A DNA stretch of 64,000 nucleotides from positions 124,001 through 188,000 of the forward strand of contig NZ_JADOBQ010000005.1 in assembly GCF_015644665.1 (NCBI RefSeq), read 5' to 3'. Origin of the DNA: Roseobacter sp. MH60115 (lineage in GTDB: Bacteria > Pseudomonadota > Alphaproteobacteria > Rhodobacterales > Rhodobacteraceae). Below the pieces are notes generated by a model, which was not told the DNA's origin, did no database searches, and saw only the letters and a list, made by a program, of their open reading frames with translations. Below are positions 1 to 8,584 of the stretch, in pieces (the first letter of the stretch is position 1; each line of letters starts with the position of its first letter). A program made the position numbers and the translations under genes.

Positions 1-1051
1 TGGTGTAAAAGCCGAGGTTGATGTCAGGTGCGCCGCCGCCCGTGAACCAGCTGGAGAGCAGCGAGACAAAGGCCGCGCCGATGACCGCGCCATAGAGCCT
101 GCCGCGCCCGCCGATCGCGACCCAGACGGCGAGGTAGATCGAGGCGATGGGGGCGATTTCACCGGGGTTGATAATGCCCGCCTGCGGATAGTAAAGCGCG
201 CCCGCGATGCCGGAGATGACAGCGGTGATGGTAAAGACGAAGAGCTTGTAGCTTTCCACGTGGTAGCCAAGAAAGCGCACGCGGGCCTCGTTGTCGCGGA
301 TGCCCTTGATCACGCTGCCCATCTTGCCCGAGACGATCCAGGCGAAAAACACATAGCCTGCGCCGAGGGCTGCGGCGGAAATGAGGAAGAAAACGATGGC
401 TATGGTGGATTGTGGTGTGCCTTCGAACCCGGGAATGTTCTGCAGGCCAGAGAGGCCGTTGTTGCCGCGCAACCCGCTGTCGTTCTGGAAGAGGTAGAGC
501 GACAGAGCCAGCGTCATCGCCTGTGTCAGGATCGACAGGTAGACGCCGGTGACGCGGCTGCGAAAGGCGAGCCAGCCAAAGACCAGCGCCAGTAGGCCAG
601 GGACCAGCACCACCATCAGCAGCTGCAGAAATAGGCTGTCGGCAAAGGCCCAGATCATTGGGAATTCGGACGACCCCACGACGCCGAAGATCTGGTTGCC
701 GATGGCGTCCGAGATTTCCTGTGGCGTGGGCGGGATGGTCTGGCCCGCGAGGCTCTCCAGTACGATGCCCTCGGTGCGCGCGTACATGAGCCACATGCCG
801 ATGGCGTAGCCGCCGATCCCGAAAAAGGCGAAGTGGCCCAGCGAGAGGATGCCGCAATAGCCCCAGACCACGTCCATGGCGATGGCGATGAGGCAGAGAC
901 AGAGGGTCTTGCCCAGCGTTTTCACAAAGGAGGTGGAAATCAGCCCGGCGCCCGTGGCCTCGGACAGCAGGGTGACCATGAGGGTGAAAAGACCCAGGGC
1001 GGCGATGAACCACAAGACGGACGGGTTTTCGGAGAGAAAGCTTTTGCGCAT
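1..1051 (-). CDS. urtC: Urea ABC transporter permease UrtC (partial, C-terminus beyond left edge)
   Basis: Inner-membrane permease of the high-affinity urea importer UrtABCDE, a LivM-type protein. About 350 residues are visible, beginning MRKSFLSENPSV; the frame stays open to the window edge, so the stop is missing. Several long hydrophobic segments are present, with the LivM-like stretch LSLGHFAFFGIGGYA near residue 70 and a conserved GYHVESYKLFVF segment towards the end. It begins 4 bases after the urtB stop, so the two are almost certainly co-transcribed. urtD and urtE, the ATPases, would be expected further left. The identity follows from this sequence and from the urtA-urtB neighbours. 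Confidence 0.93.
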   Translation of the reverse strand, partial: MRKSFLSENPSVLWFIAALGLFTLMVTLLSEATGAGLISTSFVKTLGKTLCLCLIAIAMDVVWGYCGILSLGHFAFFGIGGYAIGMWLMYARTEGIVLESLAGQTIPPTPQEISDAIGNQIFGVVGSSEFPMIWAFADSLFLQLLMVVLVPGLLALVFGWLAFRSRVTGVYLSILTQAMTLALSLYLFQNDSGLRGNNGLSGLQNIPGFEGTPQSTIAIVFFLISAAALGAGYVFFAWIVSGKMGSVIKGIRDNEARVRFLGYHVESYKLFVFTITAVISGIAGALYYPQAGIINPGEIAPIASIYLAVWVAIGGRGRLYGAVIGAAFVSLLSSWFTGGGAPDINLGFYT

Positions 1052-1055
1052 GGGG

Positions 1056-2981
1056 TCAGTCCGCCGCCGCCCGGCCTTTGAGGGCGACGATGCCCTTTGG
1101 TCGGAACTGGATGAAGAGGATGATGAAGAGGATCATGTAGGTCTGGGCCGCGAGCGTGTTCGAGGGGTTCAGCCATTCGATGCCCTTTTGCAGGAACCCG
1201 ATCATCGAAGCACCTGCGAGCGTTCCCCAGACATTGCCGACACCGCCGACAACCACGGTCATGAAGCTTTGCACGATGTAGTCGGCCCCCATTTCCGAGG
1301 TCACCTTGGCGTAAAGGCCGATGGCTACACCGGCGATGCCCGCGATGCCGGAGCCTAGGCCAAAGGTCAGCATGTTGATCCGGTCGGGGTTGATGCCCAT
1401 GCTGGCGGCCATGCCGGGGTTCTGCGTGACGGCGCGCACCTCCAGCCCCAGTCGGGTGCGTTTGAGCACAAAGAGAATGAGTGCCAGGAACAGCAGCGCC
1501 AGCACGAAAATCGCGATGCGGATATAGCTGATGGCGATCACGTCCGAGATCACCCAGGCCCCGTCCAGCCAGTCTGGCGAGGTCAGCGGGCGTGCCTGCG
1601 TGCCAAAGATGTTCTTGGCCAGCTGCTGCAGCGCGATGGAGATGCCGAAAGTGGCGAGCAGCGTCTCCAGCGGGCGGTGATAGAGGTGGCGGATCACCAG
1701 CCGTTCCATGGTGACCCCCGCGCCAAAGGTGATCGCAAAGGCCAGCGGCAGGGCAACGAGGATCGAAACCGTGTAATCTGGGATGAAGGTCTGGACGACG
1801 TAGCCCGTGTAGGCCCCCATCATGATGAATTCGCCATGGGCCATGTTGATCACGCCCATCACGCCGAAGGTAATGGCAAGGCCGATGGCGGCGAGAAAGT
1901 AGATCGAGGCGAGCGAAAGCCCGTCAAGCGCGAGATCCGCTGCCTGGGCAAAGGCCACCCGTTGTTCCACCGACGAGAGTGCTGCCTCTGCAGCGGCGGT
2001 AATCTCTGCGTTGGGCTCGTCGTAGAGATCGTAGAAGACGTATTCCCCCAGCGCATGGTCGCGCGTCTGCGTGGTGACGAGCGGCGGCGCCAACCCCTCT
2101 TTGGCGAGCGCCGCATAGGCCCGCTCGCGCGCGGCATCTGTGCCAAGCTGGGCCAGGGGGATATTGCCAACCCGCCCGTCGACAATGTTGGCCTCCAGGG
2201 CGGCGCGGATCACTGCCGGCCCGGTGCGCGCCGGTGCGAAGCCTGCTTCCACCAGTTCGGCATAATAGGCATCGGGCGCCTGCATCGGGTCGAGAATACG
2301 TGCGATGTTCCCTTCCGGCTCTGATGGGGCGACACCCGAACTGTTTTGCAGGATCTGATTGAGCACGCTGCGCGCCTCGACGCTGGTGTCCTTGGCCAGG
2401 CTGTTGATGGCGGTGATGCGGTCTTCCGGATTGTCGGCAAAGCGGGCAGAGAGGAAATTGGCCAACTGTATCTTGCGCGCCTTGAGAGCCGGATCGGGTT
2501 CGCCCTCGACCGACGCCAGCAGGGGGGCGAGCTGGTCTGCAGCCGGGCGGCGCGCGATGGAGGCAACGGCGGTCGTGCGGCGCGTCAGATTGTCATCGCT
2601 GAGCTGGAATTGTACGAGCGCGGTGCCAATCACCCGGCGCACGCCACCGTTTGGCTTGAGCTGCTTGAAATCTGACTTGTCTGCCGTGGACTCTGCGCCG
2701 CTATCCACGTCACGCAGATTGATCTGGTCGTCTTCTACTGCGCCGATGAAGAATTGCCCGTCACCCCGCTGCCACACCGACTTTTCAACCCAGGCCTCCA
2801 GAAAGCCCGGGACGGTCGGCAGCCCGGAGGCGACCAGGTCCTCCAGCGCAACGTTCACAGTCTTGCGTGAGGGTTTGGCGATTTCATCCGCATGGGTCTG
2901 CAGGATCGTCTGAAGCTCCTGCGCCTGCGCGGCCATAACGGTGCCAAAACAAAGTGCAATGGCGTAGAAAATGCGGCGCAT
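1056..2981 (-). CDS. urtB: Urea ABC transporter permease UrtB
   Basis: Second permease of the urea importer, 641 residues. Residues 1-21 form a signal peptide (MRRIFYAIALCFGTVMAAQAQ minus its last residue or so). Residues 22 to about 350 form a hydrophilic, helix-rich periplasmic domain. The LivH-like membrane domain starts near residue 355 and contains GVMGVINMAHGEFIMMGAY. The long periplasmic extension is a known trait of proteobacterial UrtB and separates it from LivH. It stands between urtA, 65 bases upstream with a strong hairpin in the gap, and urtC. Substrate specificity for urea is inferred from the family and the operon. Confidence 0.94.
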   Translation of the reverse strand: MRRIFYAIALCFGTVMAAQAQELQTILQTHADEIAKPSRKTVNVALEDLVASGLPTVPGFLEAWVEKSVWQRGDGQFFIGAVEDDQINLRDVDSGAESTADKSDFKQLKPNGGVRRVIGTALVQFQLSDDNLTRRTTAVASIARRPAADQLAPLLASVEGEPDPALKARKIQLANFLSARFADNPEDRITAINSLAKDTSVEARSVLNQILQNSSGVAPSEPEGNIARILDPMQAPDAYYAELVEAGFAPARTGPAVIRAALEANIVDGRVGNIPLAQLGTDAARERAYAALAKEGLAPPLVTTQTRDHALGEYVFYDLYDEPNAEITAAAEAALSSVEQRVAFAQAADLALDGLSLASIYFLAAIGLAITFGVMGVINMAHGEFIMMGAYTGYVVQTFIPDYTVSILVALPLAFAITFGAGVTMERLVIRHLYHRPLETLLATFGISIALQQLAKNIFGTQARPLTSPDWLDGAWVISDVIAISYIRIAIFVLALLFLALILFVLKRTRLGLEVRAVTQNPGMAASMGINPDRINMLTFGLGSGIAGIAGVAIGLYAKVTSEMGADYIVQSFMTVVVGGVGNVWGTLAGASMIGFLQKGIEWLNPSNTLAAQTYMILFIILFIQFRPKGIVALKGRAAAD

Positions 2982-3010
2982 GGGGGGAAGCCTTCGGTCT
3001 TGGACGTGGC

Positions 3011-3035
3011 GGGGCCGCAGGGAGGATGCGGCCCC
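3011..3035 (-). repeat. Intercistronic hairpin between urtA and urtB
   Basis: A perfect 9-base inverted repeat, GGGGCCGCA / TGCGGCCCC, with a 7-base loop fills the 65-base gap between urtA and urtB. No U-run follows on the transcribed (minus) strand, so it is unlikely to be a full terminator. I infer a stabilising or attenuating hairpin that raises the level of the binding-protein mRNA relative to the permeases. Confidence 0.75.
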
Positions 3036-3046
3036 GGTCTTGGCGA

Positions 3047-4327
3047 TCAGTAGTTCGAGGTCAACTGAACGCAGGTCTCTGTCTCGGTGTTGAACATGCC
3101 GCAGCCGAGCTCTTTCCAGTCGGAGACAAGCTTGGCGCTGTCAGGCAGGAAATCGGTCCAGGCGTCGCCCGGAACTTCCTTGGTCTGCGAGATGATGTCG
3201 AACTGACCGTCTGCCGTGATCTCGCCGATCAGCACCGGTTTTGCCAGATGGTGGTTCGGCAGCATGACGGCGGTACCGCCGGTCAGGTTCGGGAATTCCT
3301 GCCCATACATGGCCGCGCGCACGGCATCGACATCGGTGGTACCTGCTTCGGTCGCCGCATTCACCCACATGTTGAAACCGATGTAATGTGCCTCCATCGG
3401 GTCGTTGGTCACGCGCTCTTCACCGGCAAACGCCTTCCAGGCGTCGATGAATTCTGTGTTGGCGGGCGTGTCCGCAGATTGGAAATAGTTCCATGCAGCG
3501 AGGTGCCCCACGAGGTTCGAGGTGTCCAGACCGGAGAGTTCTTCTTCACCCACCGAGAAGGCCACAACGGGGATGTCATCTGCGGAAATGTCAGCCGCGG
3601 CCAGTTCTTTGTAAAAACCGATGTTGGCGTCCCCGTTGATGGTGGAGATCACACCGACCTGTTTGCCGTCCTCGCCCAGGGCCACCACATCGCCCACGAT
3701 GGTCGCCCAGTCAGAGTGGCCAAAGGGCGTGTAGTTCACAAAGATATCGTCTGCCGCAATGCCCTTGTCCTTCAGATATTGCTCAAGAATATTGTTGGTC
3801 GTGCGCGGATAGACATAGTCGGTGCCGAGCAGGGCGAATTTCTCCACCCCCAGTTCTTCGAGGAAGTAATCCACCGCCGGGATCGCCTGCTGGTTGGGCG
3901 CGGCGCCGGTGTAGAAGACGTTCTTGGAGCTTTCTTCGCCTTCATATTGCACGGGGTAGAACAGCAGCCCGTTCAACTCTTCGATGACCGGCAGCACGGA
4001 TTTGCGCGACACGGAGGTCCAGTTGCCAAAGATCACGTCGACATCGTGCACGGTCAGCAGTTCGCGCGCTTTTTCGGCAAACAGCGGCCAGTCGGAGGCG
4101 GGGTCGACCACCACGGCCTCGATCTGGCAACCCAGCACGCCACCGGCGGCGTTCTGTTTTTCGATCAGCATCAGCATGGTGTCTTTGAGCGTTGTTTCGG
4201 AGATGGCCATGGTGCCGGAGAGCGAGTGCAAAACACCCACCTTCACCGGATCCGCACAGTCGGCGGCGGCCATGGCGGCGCTACCCAATATGGCAGCAGT
4301 CACATATGAGGAAAATTTCAGCGTCAT
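3047..4327 (-). CDS. urtA: Urea ABC transporter substrate-binding protein UrtA
   Basis: Periplasmic urea-binding protein, 426 residues, of the Peripla_BP_5 type. The chosen ATG gives a classical signal peptide (MTLKFSSYVTAAILGSAAMAA) followed by DCADPVKVGVLHSLSGTMAISE, the typical UrtA/FmdD opening; an upstream in-frame start would bury the signal peptide. Conserved UrtA segments include LPVIEELNGLLFYPVQYEGEE and the ending GCGMFNTETETCVQL. It is the first gene of urtABC and is followed by a hairpin. These operons are usually under nitrogen control; no convincing sigma-54 site was found upstream. Confidence 0.95.
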   Translation of the reverse strand: MTLKFSSYVTAAILGSAAMAAADCADPVKVGVLHSLSGTMAISETTLKDTMLMLIEKQNAAGGVLGCQIEAVVVDPASDWPLFAEKARELLTVHDVDVIFGNWTSVSRKSVLPVIEELNGLLFYPVQYEGEESSKNVFYTGAAPNQQAIPAVDYFLEELGVEKFALLGTDYVYPRTTNNILEQYLKDKGIAADDIFVNYTPFGHSDWATIVGDVVALGEDGKQVGVISTINGDANIGFYKELAAADISADDIPVVAFSVGEEELSGLDTSNLVGHLAAWNYFQSADTPANTEFIDAWKAFAGEERVTNDPMEAHYIGFNMWVNAATEAGTTDVDAVRAAMYGQEFPNLTGGTAVMLPNHHLAKPVLIGEITADGQFDIISQTKEVPGDAWTDFLPDSAKLVSDWKELGCGMFNTETETCVQLTSNY

Positions 4328-4679
4328 AGGTCGTTCGTCCCTGTTGTCGCTGCGGGAGGCTCGGGCGGCGCATCGGGCGCTTTCCAAGGGTGGTCTGACC
4401 GGTGTAAGTCAGGTCCCGCAACAGTGATGTTGTAGTCGCGCGGGGGGAGCTATCTGCCAGGATGGCCCCCTGCGCGGCGTTGATGCCCATCTTGAGCGCA
4501 CTCAATTGACCGCAAGCATGCGGAACGGGCCAGCGAATGGGGCGCATCGCGGGGTGGAATACAGGGCTCTGCTCAAATGGATGCCTAAAAACTAGCTGAT
4601 TGCTTATTTTTTAGTCGCATAACGTCTGCAAAACTAAGCAGATTGGTGATTCTGGCGGGTTTACGCGGCGCGTGACGTC
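4328..4679. other. Non-coding upstream region of urtA
   Basis: About 350 bases without a supported gene. It must hold the urtA promoter, read leftward. A short inverted repeat (CAACA-GTGA-TGTTG, around 4424-4437) and an AT-rich stretch at about 4588-4650 are visible. No clear sigma-70 or sigma-54 hexamer pair could be assigned. Confidence 0.5.
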
Positions 4680-5339
4680 TCAGCTCAGATCGAGCAGAAG
4701 GTCGTAGATGGGGCGGAGCGATTGCATCTGCTGCACCGTTCTGGACGTGAGGTCAGGTATGGTGACAAAGCCAGGGTCCTCGATGTCTTTCCAGCCGGAA
4801 AACCCCTTGCGACGCAGGGCCTCGCCATGCGGGTGCGCACTGTCAAAGCCGGCGGGTACCCGTTTGAGGTCCGGCGTGCTGACCCGCAATCCCTGCGCTT
4901 CCATTTCTTCCGCAAGACGGATCAGCGCGGCCCCCTGCGGCCCGGCCATCGCAGCCCGGAACCGTGTCAGACCCTCCTTGTCGTATTGAAAGACGCCGCA
5001 GCCCAGCGACAGCTTTTCCGGTGAGAGGCCAAAAAACCACATCGGCGGGCTCACCTGATCCGACTGCGGCGCAAAGGAGATGCGGATATGCGCATTATAG
5101 GGCGTCTTGTCCTTGGAAAACCGGATGTCCCGGTTGATCCGGTAGATCTTGGCGTCATGCCTCCGCCCGGTGAACTGTCCCAGCGCGTCGCTCATGTGAC
5201 GAGCAAACCCTTTGGTCGGTTCTCGGACCTCGACCTCATAGGTCTTCCGGTGCTGGTTGAACCAGTCGCGTGTGTTGTTGGATTTCAGATCGGTGAGAAA
5301 TCCCAAAGCTTCTTTGGAAAAATGATCGAAACGGGGCAT
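4680..5339 (-). CDS. DUF2461 domain-containing protein
   Basis: 219-residue soluble protein of the DUF2461/TIGR02453 family. Recognisable segments are FLTDLKSNNTRDWFNQHR near the N-terminus, the central YRINRDIRFSKDKTPYNAH and MWFFGLSPEKLSLGCGVF. Its length matches the family, which has no established function. The ATG at 5339 is the only start that keeps the conserved N-terminus. The TfoX-like gene lies upstream on the same strand with a 12-base gap, so it may be the last gene of a small unit with the TfoX-like, MAPEG and VOC genes. Confidence 0.88.
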   Translation of the reverse strand: MPRFDHFSKEALGFLTDLKSNNTRDWFNQHRKTYEVEVREPTKGFARHMSDALGQFTGRRHDAKIYRINRDIRFSKDKTPYNAHIRISFAPQSDQVSPPMWFFGLSPEKLSLGCGVFQYDKEGLTRFRAAMAGPQGAALIRLAEEMEAQGLRVSTPDLKRVPAGFDSAHPHGEALRRKGFSGWKDIEDPGFVTIPDLTSRTVQQMQSLRPIYDLLLDLS

Positions 5340-5351
5340 GCGAAGGTCCTT

Positions 5352-5696
5352 TCACGATTTGGGCGGCAGGGCGGCGGCATGTGCGAGGCAGAGGCTCAAC
5401 CAATCGCGTAATTTGGCGTCGGGGCAGTCCTCATCAACCACAAGGATGAAACCACCCAGCTTGCGGGTGCCGTGAATGACCGGCCGCGCCTCGGGCCTGC
5501 TGAGGGCCGCGGCTTCACGGTCTTTGCCAACGCGGAACATGAAGCGGCGGACACCGTCCTTGTCGCGCCGCGCGCCGCTCAGCATGTTGCCGTTGAGGAA
5601 AAAGCAGGTGCCGCCCATCATGCGCTTTTCCGAAATACCCGCATGCGCCTCAAGGGCGAGGCGCATGCGGTGAGTGAGTTCGGCGTCCTGCGGCAT
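5352..5696 (-). CDS. TfoX N-terminal domain protein
   Basis: 114-residue protein of the TfoX_N family, with the characteristic EKRMMGGTCFFLNGNM segment near residue 25 and RFMFRVGKDREAAAL after it. Only the N-terminal TfoX domain is present; the C-terminal domain of the E. coli competence regulator TfoX/Sxy is absent. Such short homologues are common in alphaproteobacteria and their role is unknown. The ATG overlaps the stop of the upstream MAPEG gene by one base (TGATG), implying translational coupling; longer in-frame extensions would run back through that gene. Confidence 0.85.
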   Translation of the reverse strand: MPQDAELTHRMRLALEAHAGISEKRMMGGTCFFLNGNMLSGARRDKDGVRRFMFRVGKDREAAALSRPEARPVIHGTRKLGGFILVVDEDCPDAKLRDWLSLCLAHAAALPPKS

Positions 5697-6094
5697 CAGA
5701 TGACCCCGGCGAGGGCGAGCAGGATAACGGCGCCCGAGACCAGCATCGTCAGGGATGTGAGCGCCGCGCCAATGAGCCGCCCCACGTTGTCTGGTGACGT
5801 GCGCAAACCGGCATAGTGGATCAGCCGCGCCGCCAGCAGCGTGCCGCCACAGCCAAACACCAGCCACAGGGGCGCGCCCACCAGTTCGACGCCTGCCAGC
5901 CCGAGCAGCGCCAAGGGCACGTATTCGGTAAAGTTGCCATGCGCGCGCATGCGTCTGAGCAGGTCCTCGTCATCGCCGTGCAGCAGCATGATCCCCGTTT
6001 CCACCCGCCTGAGGCCCACGGATATTGACATGGGAACGCTGATCAGCACGAAAAGCGCGGTGAAAAGCAGCGTGATTTGTGGTGCGTTGTCCAT
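5696..6094 (-). CDS. MAPEG family membrane protein
   Basis: 132-residue integral membrane protein with four predicted hydrophobic helices. The family signature is RVETGIMLLHGDDEDLLRRM followed by AHGNFTEYVPLALL, which marks the membrane-associated eicosanoid/glutathione metabolism (MAPEG) family, relatives of microsomal glutathione transferases. The start at 6094 has a good ribosome site (GGGGAG about 8 bases upstream). The stop is fused to the start of the TfoX-like gene. The physiological substrate cannot be told from sequence. Confidence 0.87.
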   Translation of the reverse strand: MDNAPQITLLFTALFVLISVPMSISVGLRRVETGIMLLHGDDEDLLRRMRAHGNFTEYVPLALLGLAGVELVGAPLWLVFGCGGTLLAARLIHYAGLRTSPDNVGRLIGAALTSLTMLVSGAVILLALAGVI

Positions 6095-6116
6095 TGAGGT
6101 ATCTCCCCGGCGCGCC

Positions 6117-6503
6117 TCAGGAGGCCATGCTCTCATAGGTGATCAGGGCGAATTGTGCGCCCTGCGGGTCGGTCAGGGTTGCCATGCGGCCGACACCCGG
6201 CATGTCCATCGGTGGCGCCAGGACCGTGGCGCCTTTCGATTGTGCCTTTTCCACGCTAGCATCGACGTCGGCGACGGTGAAATAGATCGTCCAGCTGCCG
6301 TTTTCCTCGGGCATGGGCGAGAACCCTCCGATGGCCGTCTCGCCCACCACGGCAGCCCCGTAGCTTGACCCGTCCTGCATCGGCATCTCGTTGATCGACC
6401 AGCCCAGAACCTCCTTGTAGAAGGATTTGGCCTGCCCGGCATCGGGGCCAGCATGGCCAATCCACCCGGCGTTTCCCACGGCTGTCATGTCAAGAATACT
6501 CAT
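6117..6503 (-). CDS. VOC family (glyoxalase-like) protein
   Basis: 128-residue vicinal-oxygen-chelate fold protein. It opens with NAGWIGHAGPDAGQAKSFY, the usual first beta-alpha unit, followed by VLGWSINEMPM and ends in LTDPQGAQFALITYE, the paired strand. It resembles the CFP-30-like VOC proteins of unknown substrate rather than a true glyoxalase I. The ATG at 6503 follows AAGGGAG by a suitable distance; upstream codons are in non-coding sequence. It sits 22 bases ahead of the MAPEG gene and may share its transcript. Confidence 0.88.
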   Translation of the reverse strand: MSILDMTAVGNAGWIGHAGPDAGQAKSFYKEVLGWSINEMPMQDGSSYGAAVVGETAIGGFSPMPEENGSWTIYFTVADVDASVEKAQSKGATVLAPPMDMPGVGRMATLTDPQGAQFALITYESMAS

Positions 6504-6572
6504 TTTAACGCTCCCTTGATTGCGCCCGCCCACTGCGGGACTGAACCAAGGACGCACGACGGGAGATCATCC

Positions 6573-7808
6573 CTACACGGGGCGCAGATTTTTTTCACAA
6601 AGGGCGATTTTTTCGCGGATCACGGCGCCTTCCGGTTCTGTCGGGTTCAGTTCCAGCGCTCGCTCCAGCGCCGCCTTGGCGGCTCTGTGGTCATTGATCT
6701 GCTCCAGCAGGCTGGCGCGCATCGTATGGTACCAGCGGTACCTGTCGAGTTCATCAGCGAGGGGCGCCATCTCCGCAAGCGCGAAACCGGCGCCTTTGGT
6801 CCTGGCCTGCGCCGCAATGTGGTTGAGGCGCACGACAGGTGTGGGCTGTATCGCGTAGAGCGCTGCGTAATGGGCTTCAATCGCCAGCCAGTCGGTCGCG
6901 TCTGACGCCGCCGCGCGCGCGTGTTCCGCCGCGATGGCTGCTTGAATGCGGTAGGGTCCGAGGTGGTTGAGACGCGACGCCTTTTGCAGCAGGGCAGACC
7001 CTTCCGCGATATTGGAGAGGTCCCATTGGGTGCGGTCCTGTTCTTCGAGCGCCACCAGTTTACCCCCCGCATCAGTGCGCGCATCGCGCCGCGCATGTTG
7101 GAACAACAACAAGGACAAAAGCGCCACTTGTTCGCCCATGCCCGGAAACAGCGTCACCAGCAGACGCGCCAGCCGAATGGCCTCTTCACACAGGGTCACG
7201 CGGATCTGGATATCCCCGCCAGAGGTCGACCAGCCTTCGTTGAACATCAGGTAAATCATCAGGGAAACATCGCCAAGCCGTCTGCCGCGCTTCTGCGGGC
7301 TGGGGGTCTCGAAGGCAACCGGGTTGTCCGCAATCCGCTTCTTGGCGCGGGTGATGCGTTGCTCCATCGTTTTGGGTTTGATCAGGAAGGCCTGTGCAAT
7401 CTCGCCGACGGTCAGACCGCCAACGATCTTCAGTGCCATCGCAATCTGATCCTGCCGTTCCAGCGCAGGGTGGCAACAGATGAAGAGCAGGCGCAGGACG
7501 TCATCGCGCAATTCATCCGGATCGGGCGCGGGCTGGTCCACAGCTTCCAGATCGGCTGCGTGATGCGCCAAAAGCCTCTTTTGCCGCTGTGCCTTGCGCA
7601 GCCGGTCCAGTCCGGCGTTGCGGGCTGTTGTCAGCAACCAGGCCAGCGGGTCGCGGGGTGTGCCGTTCTCGGGCCAATCGACCAGGGCTTTGACACAGGC
7701 TTCGGCAAAAACCTCCTCTGCGATCTCGATGTCGCGGAAGTATCGCGTCAATGCGGCCATCGCATGAGGGCGTTGCGTGGTGAAGCTGGCTTCCAGCCAC
7801 CCGGTCAC
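6573..7808 (-). CDS. ECF42-type RNA polymerase sigma factor
   Basis: 411-residue extracytoplasmic-function sigma factor of the long type with a C-terminal extension. Region 2 covers roughly residues 1-75 (RYFRDIEIAEEVFAEACVKAL); region 4 lies around 110-165 (GGLTVGEIAQAFLIKP, a helix-turn-helix). The remaining C-terminal 240 residues are helical repeat-like (DUF6596). The GTG at 7808 was chosen because it lies 4 bases after the partner gene's stop and has CGGAG seven bases upstream. ECF42 factors are typically encoded beside a DGPF/YCII protein, as here, instead of a classical anti-sigma factor. Confidence 0.9.
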   Translation of the reverse strand: MTGWLEASFTTQRPHAMAALTRYFRDIEIAEEVFAEACVKALVDWPENGTPRDPLAWLLTTARNAGLDRLRKAQRQKRLLAHHAADLEAVDQPAPDPDELRDDVLRLLFICCHPALERQDQIAMALKIVGGLTVGEIAQAFLIKPKTMEQRITRAKKRIADNPVAFETPSPQKRGRRLGDVSLMIYLMFNEGWSTSGGDIQIRVTLCEEAIRLARLLVTLFPGMGEQVALLSLLLFQHARRDARTDAGGKLVALEEQDRTQWDLSNIAEGSALLQKASRLNHLGPYRIQAAIAAEHARAAASDATDWLAIEAHYAALYAIQPTPVVRLNHIAAQARTKGAGFALAEMAPLADELDRYRWYHTMRASLLEQINDHRAAKAALERALELNPTEPEGAVIREKIALCEKNLRPV

Positions 7809-7812
7809 CTTG

Positions 7813-8184
7813 TCACTCCGACGATATCGCGCCGCCCGCCCAGGCAATAGGGCGTACCTCGAGCCGCGCAATGGGCGACGATATCATCCGGGCATGTTCC
7901 AACGCGTCGTCCAAGGTCTGGAAGTCGGCAGCATAGAAACCCAGAAAACTCTCCTTTGTCTCAGCAAAGGGCCCGTCTGTGATGAGGGGCTTTTGATCCG
8001 CTGTCGCAGGTGGTTCCACGGTCACGGCGGTAGAGGGTGGCATCAGCTTGACGGAGATGAAGTCGCCGCGTTTGTCCAACGCCTCCTGTAGCGTTCGGTG
8101 CCCGGACATCACCTCTTCCTGTTTCTCCGCAGGCAGGTTTTCGAAGACGCCTGCCTCGCCGTAGATCGTGATCGCATACATCAT
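7813..8184 (-). CDS. YCII/DGPF domain protein, partner of the ECF42 sigma factor
   Basis: 123-residue protein of the YCII-related family. The diagnostic DGPF motif is present in the segment LITDGPFAETKESFLGFY. GGAG stands eight bases upstream of the first of two consecutive ATGs. It directly precedes the sigma-factor gene with only 4 bases between, and such pairs recur in ECF42 loci. The biochemical role of the DGPF protein is not established; regulation of the sigma factor is an inference from conservation of the pair. Confidence 0.9.
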   Translation of the reverse strand: MMYAITIYGEAGVFENLPAEKQEEVMSGHRTLQEALDKRGDFISVKLMPPSTAVTVEPPATADQKPLITDGPFAETKESFLGFYAADFQTLDDALEHARMISSPIARLEVRPIAWAGGAISSE

Positions 8185-8584
8185 CTTTCTGTCTCCACAG
8201 TTGCTTTTCGATGGTGCAAGGACGCGCCGAGGATTGCAAATCCGACAGCGGAGAGGAGTTTTGTGGTGAATAATGACGGTACTGAGAACAGCCGCGGCGC
8301 AGCGCGCAGTTCGGAATCATTGCTTTTGGCGTTTGTCGATCGGCAGGTGAGGTCTCCGGGGGCCAAGCGAAGCCGTTCTTTGCGACTGCGCGTTGTTCGG
8401 ACCGGGAATCTACACAGCGGGGGGGGGCCTGCTCCCGAAGTGTATCGCTCATGCCCGATGGGCCCATTTGAAGTCGATCAGTCGCTCCGGTGTATGTTCA
8501 CGCCCGCTCTGTGATCTCGCCTGTTGCGAATGACGGGTGCAAATCCGAGCCATGCGATAAGCCTAACCTGGCAAGTTAGTGCCC
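8185..8584. other. Non-coding stretch between rraA-like gene and DGPF/ECF42 unit
   Basis: About 400 bases with no gene I can support. It should contain the promoter of the DGPF-ECF42 unit. A run of nine G residues lies at about 8420, and a weak inverted repeat (CTAAC / GTTAG) lies at about 8563-8579, just downstream of the rraA-like stop; it lacks a U-run. Confidence 0.45.

Noticed and set aside
2954-4309. 451-codon plus-strand frame opposite urtA.
   Set aside because: Antisense shadow; urtA has a signal peptide and a full family match.
4445-4462. Possible sigma-54 promoter for urtA on the minus strand (TGGC...).
   Set aside because: TGGC is present but the -12 element is CC rather than GC at the required spacing; the match is too weak to report.
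4281-4547. Minus-strand frame of 88 codons upstream of urtA.
   Set aside because: No domain, no ribosome site, and it overlaps the urtA start and signal peptide in another frame.
8420-8430. Run of nine G residues as a phase-variation tract.
   Set aside because: It is in a non-coding gap and not placed between promoter elements or in a gene that I can identify.
8563-8579. Terminator after the rraA-like gene.
   Set aside because: Only a 5-base stem and no U-run; mentioned only as a weak inverted repeat.
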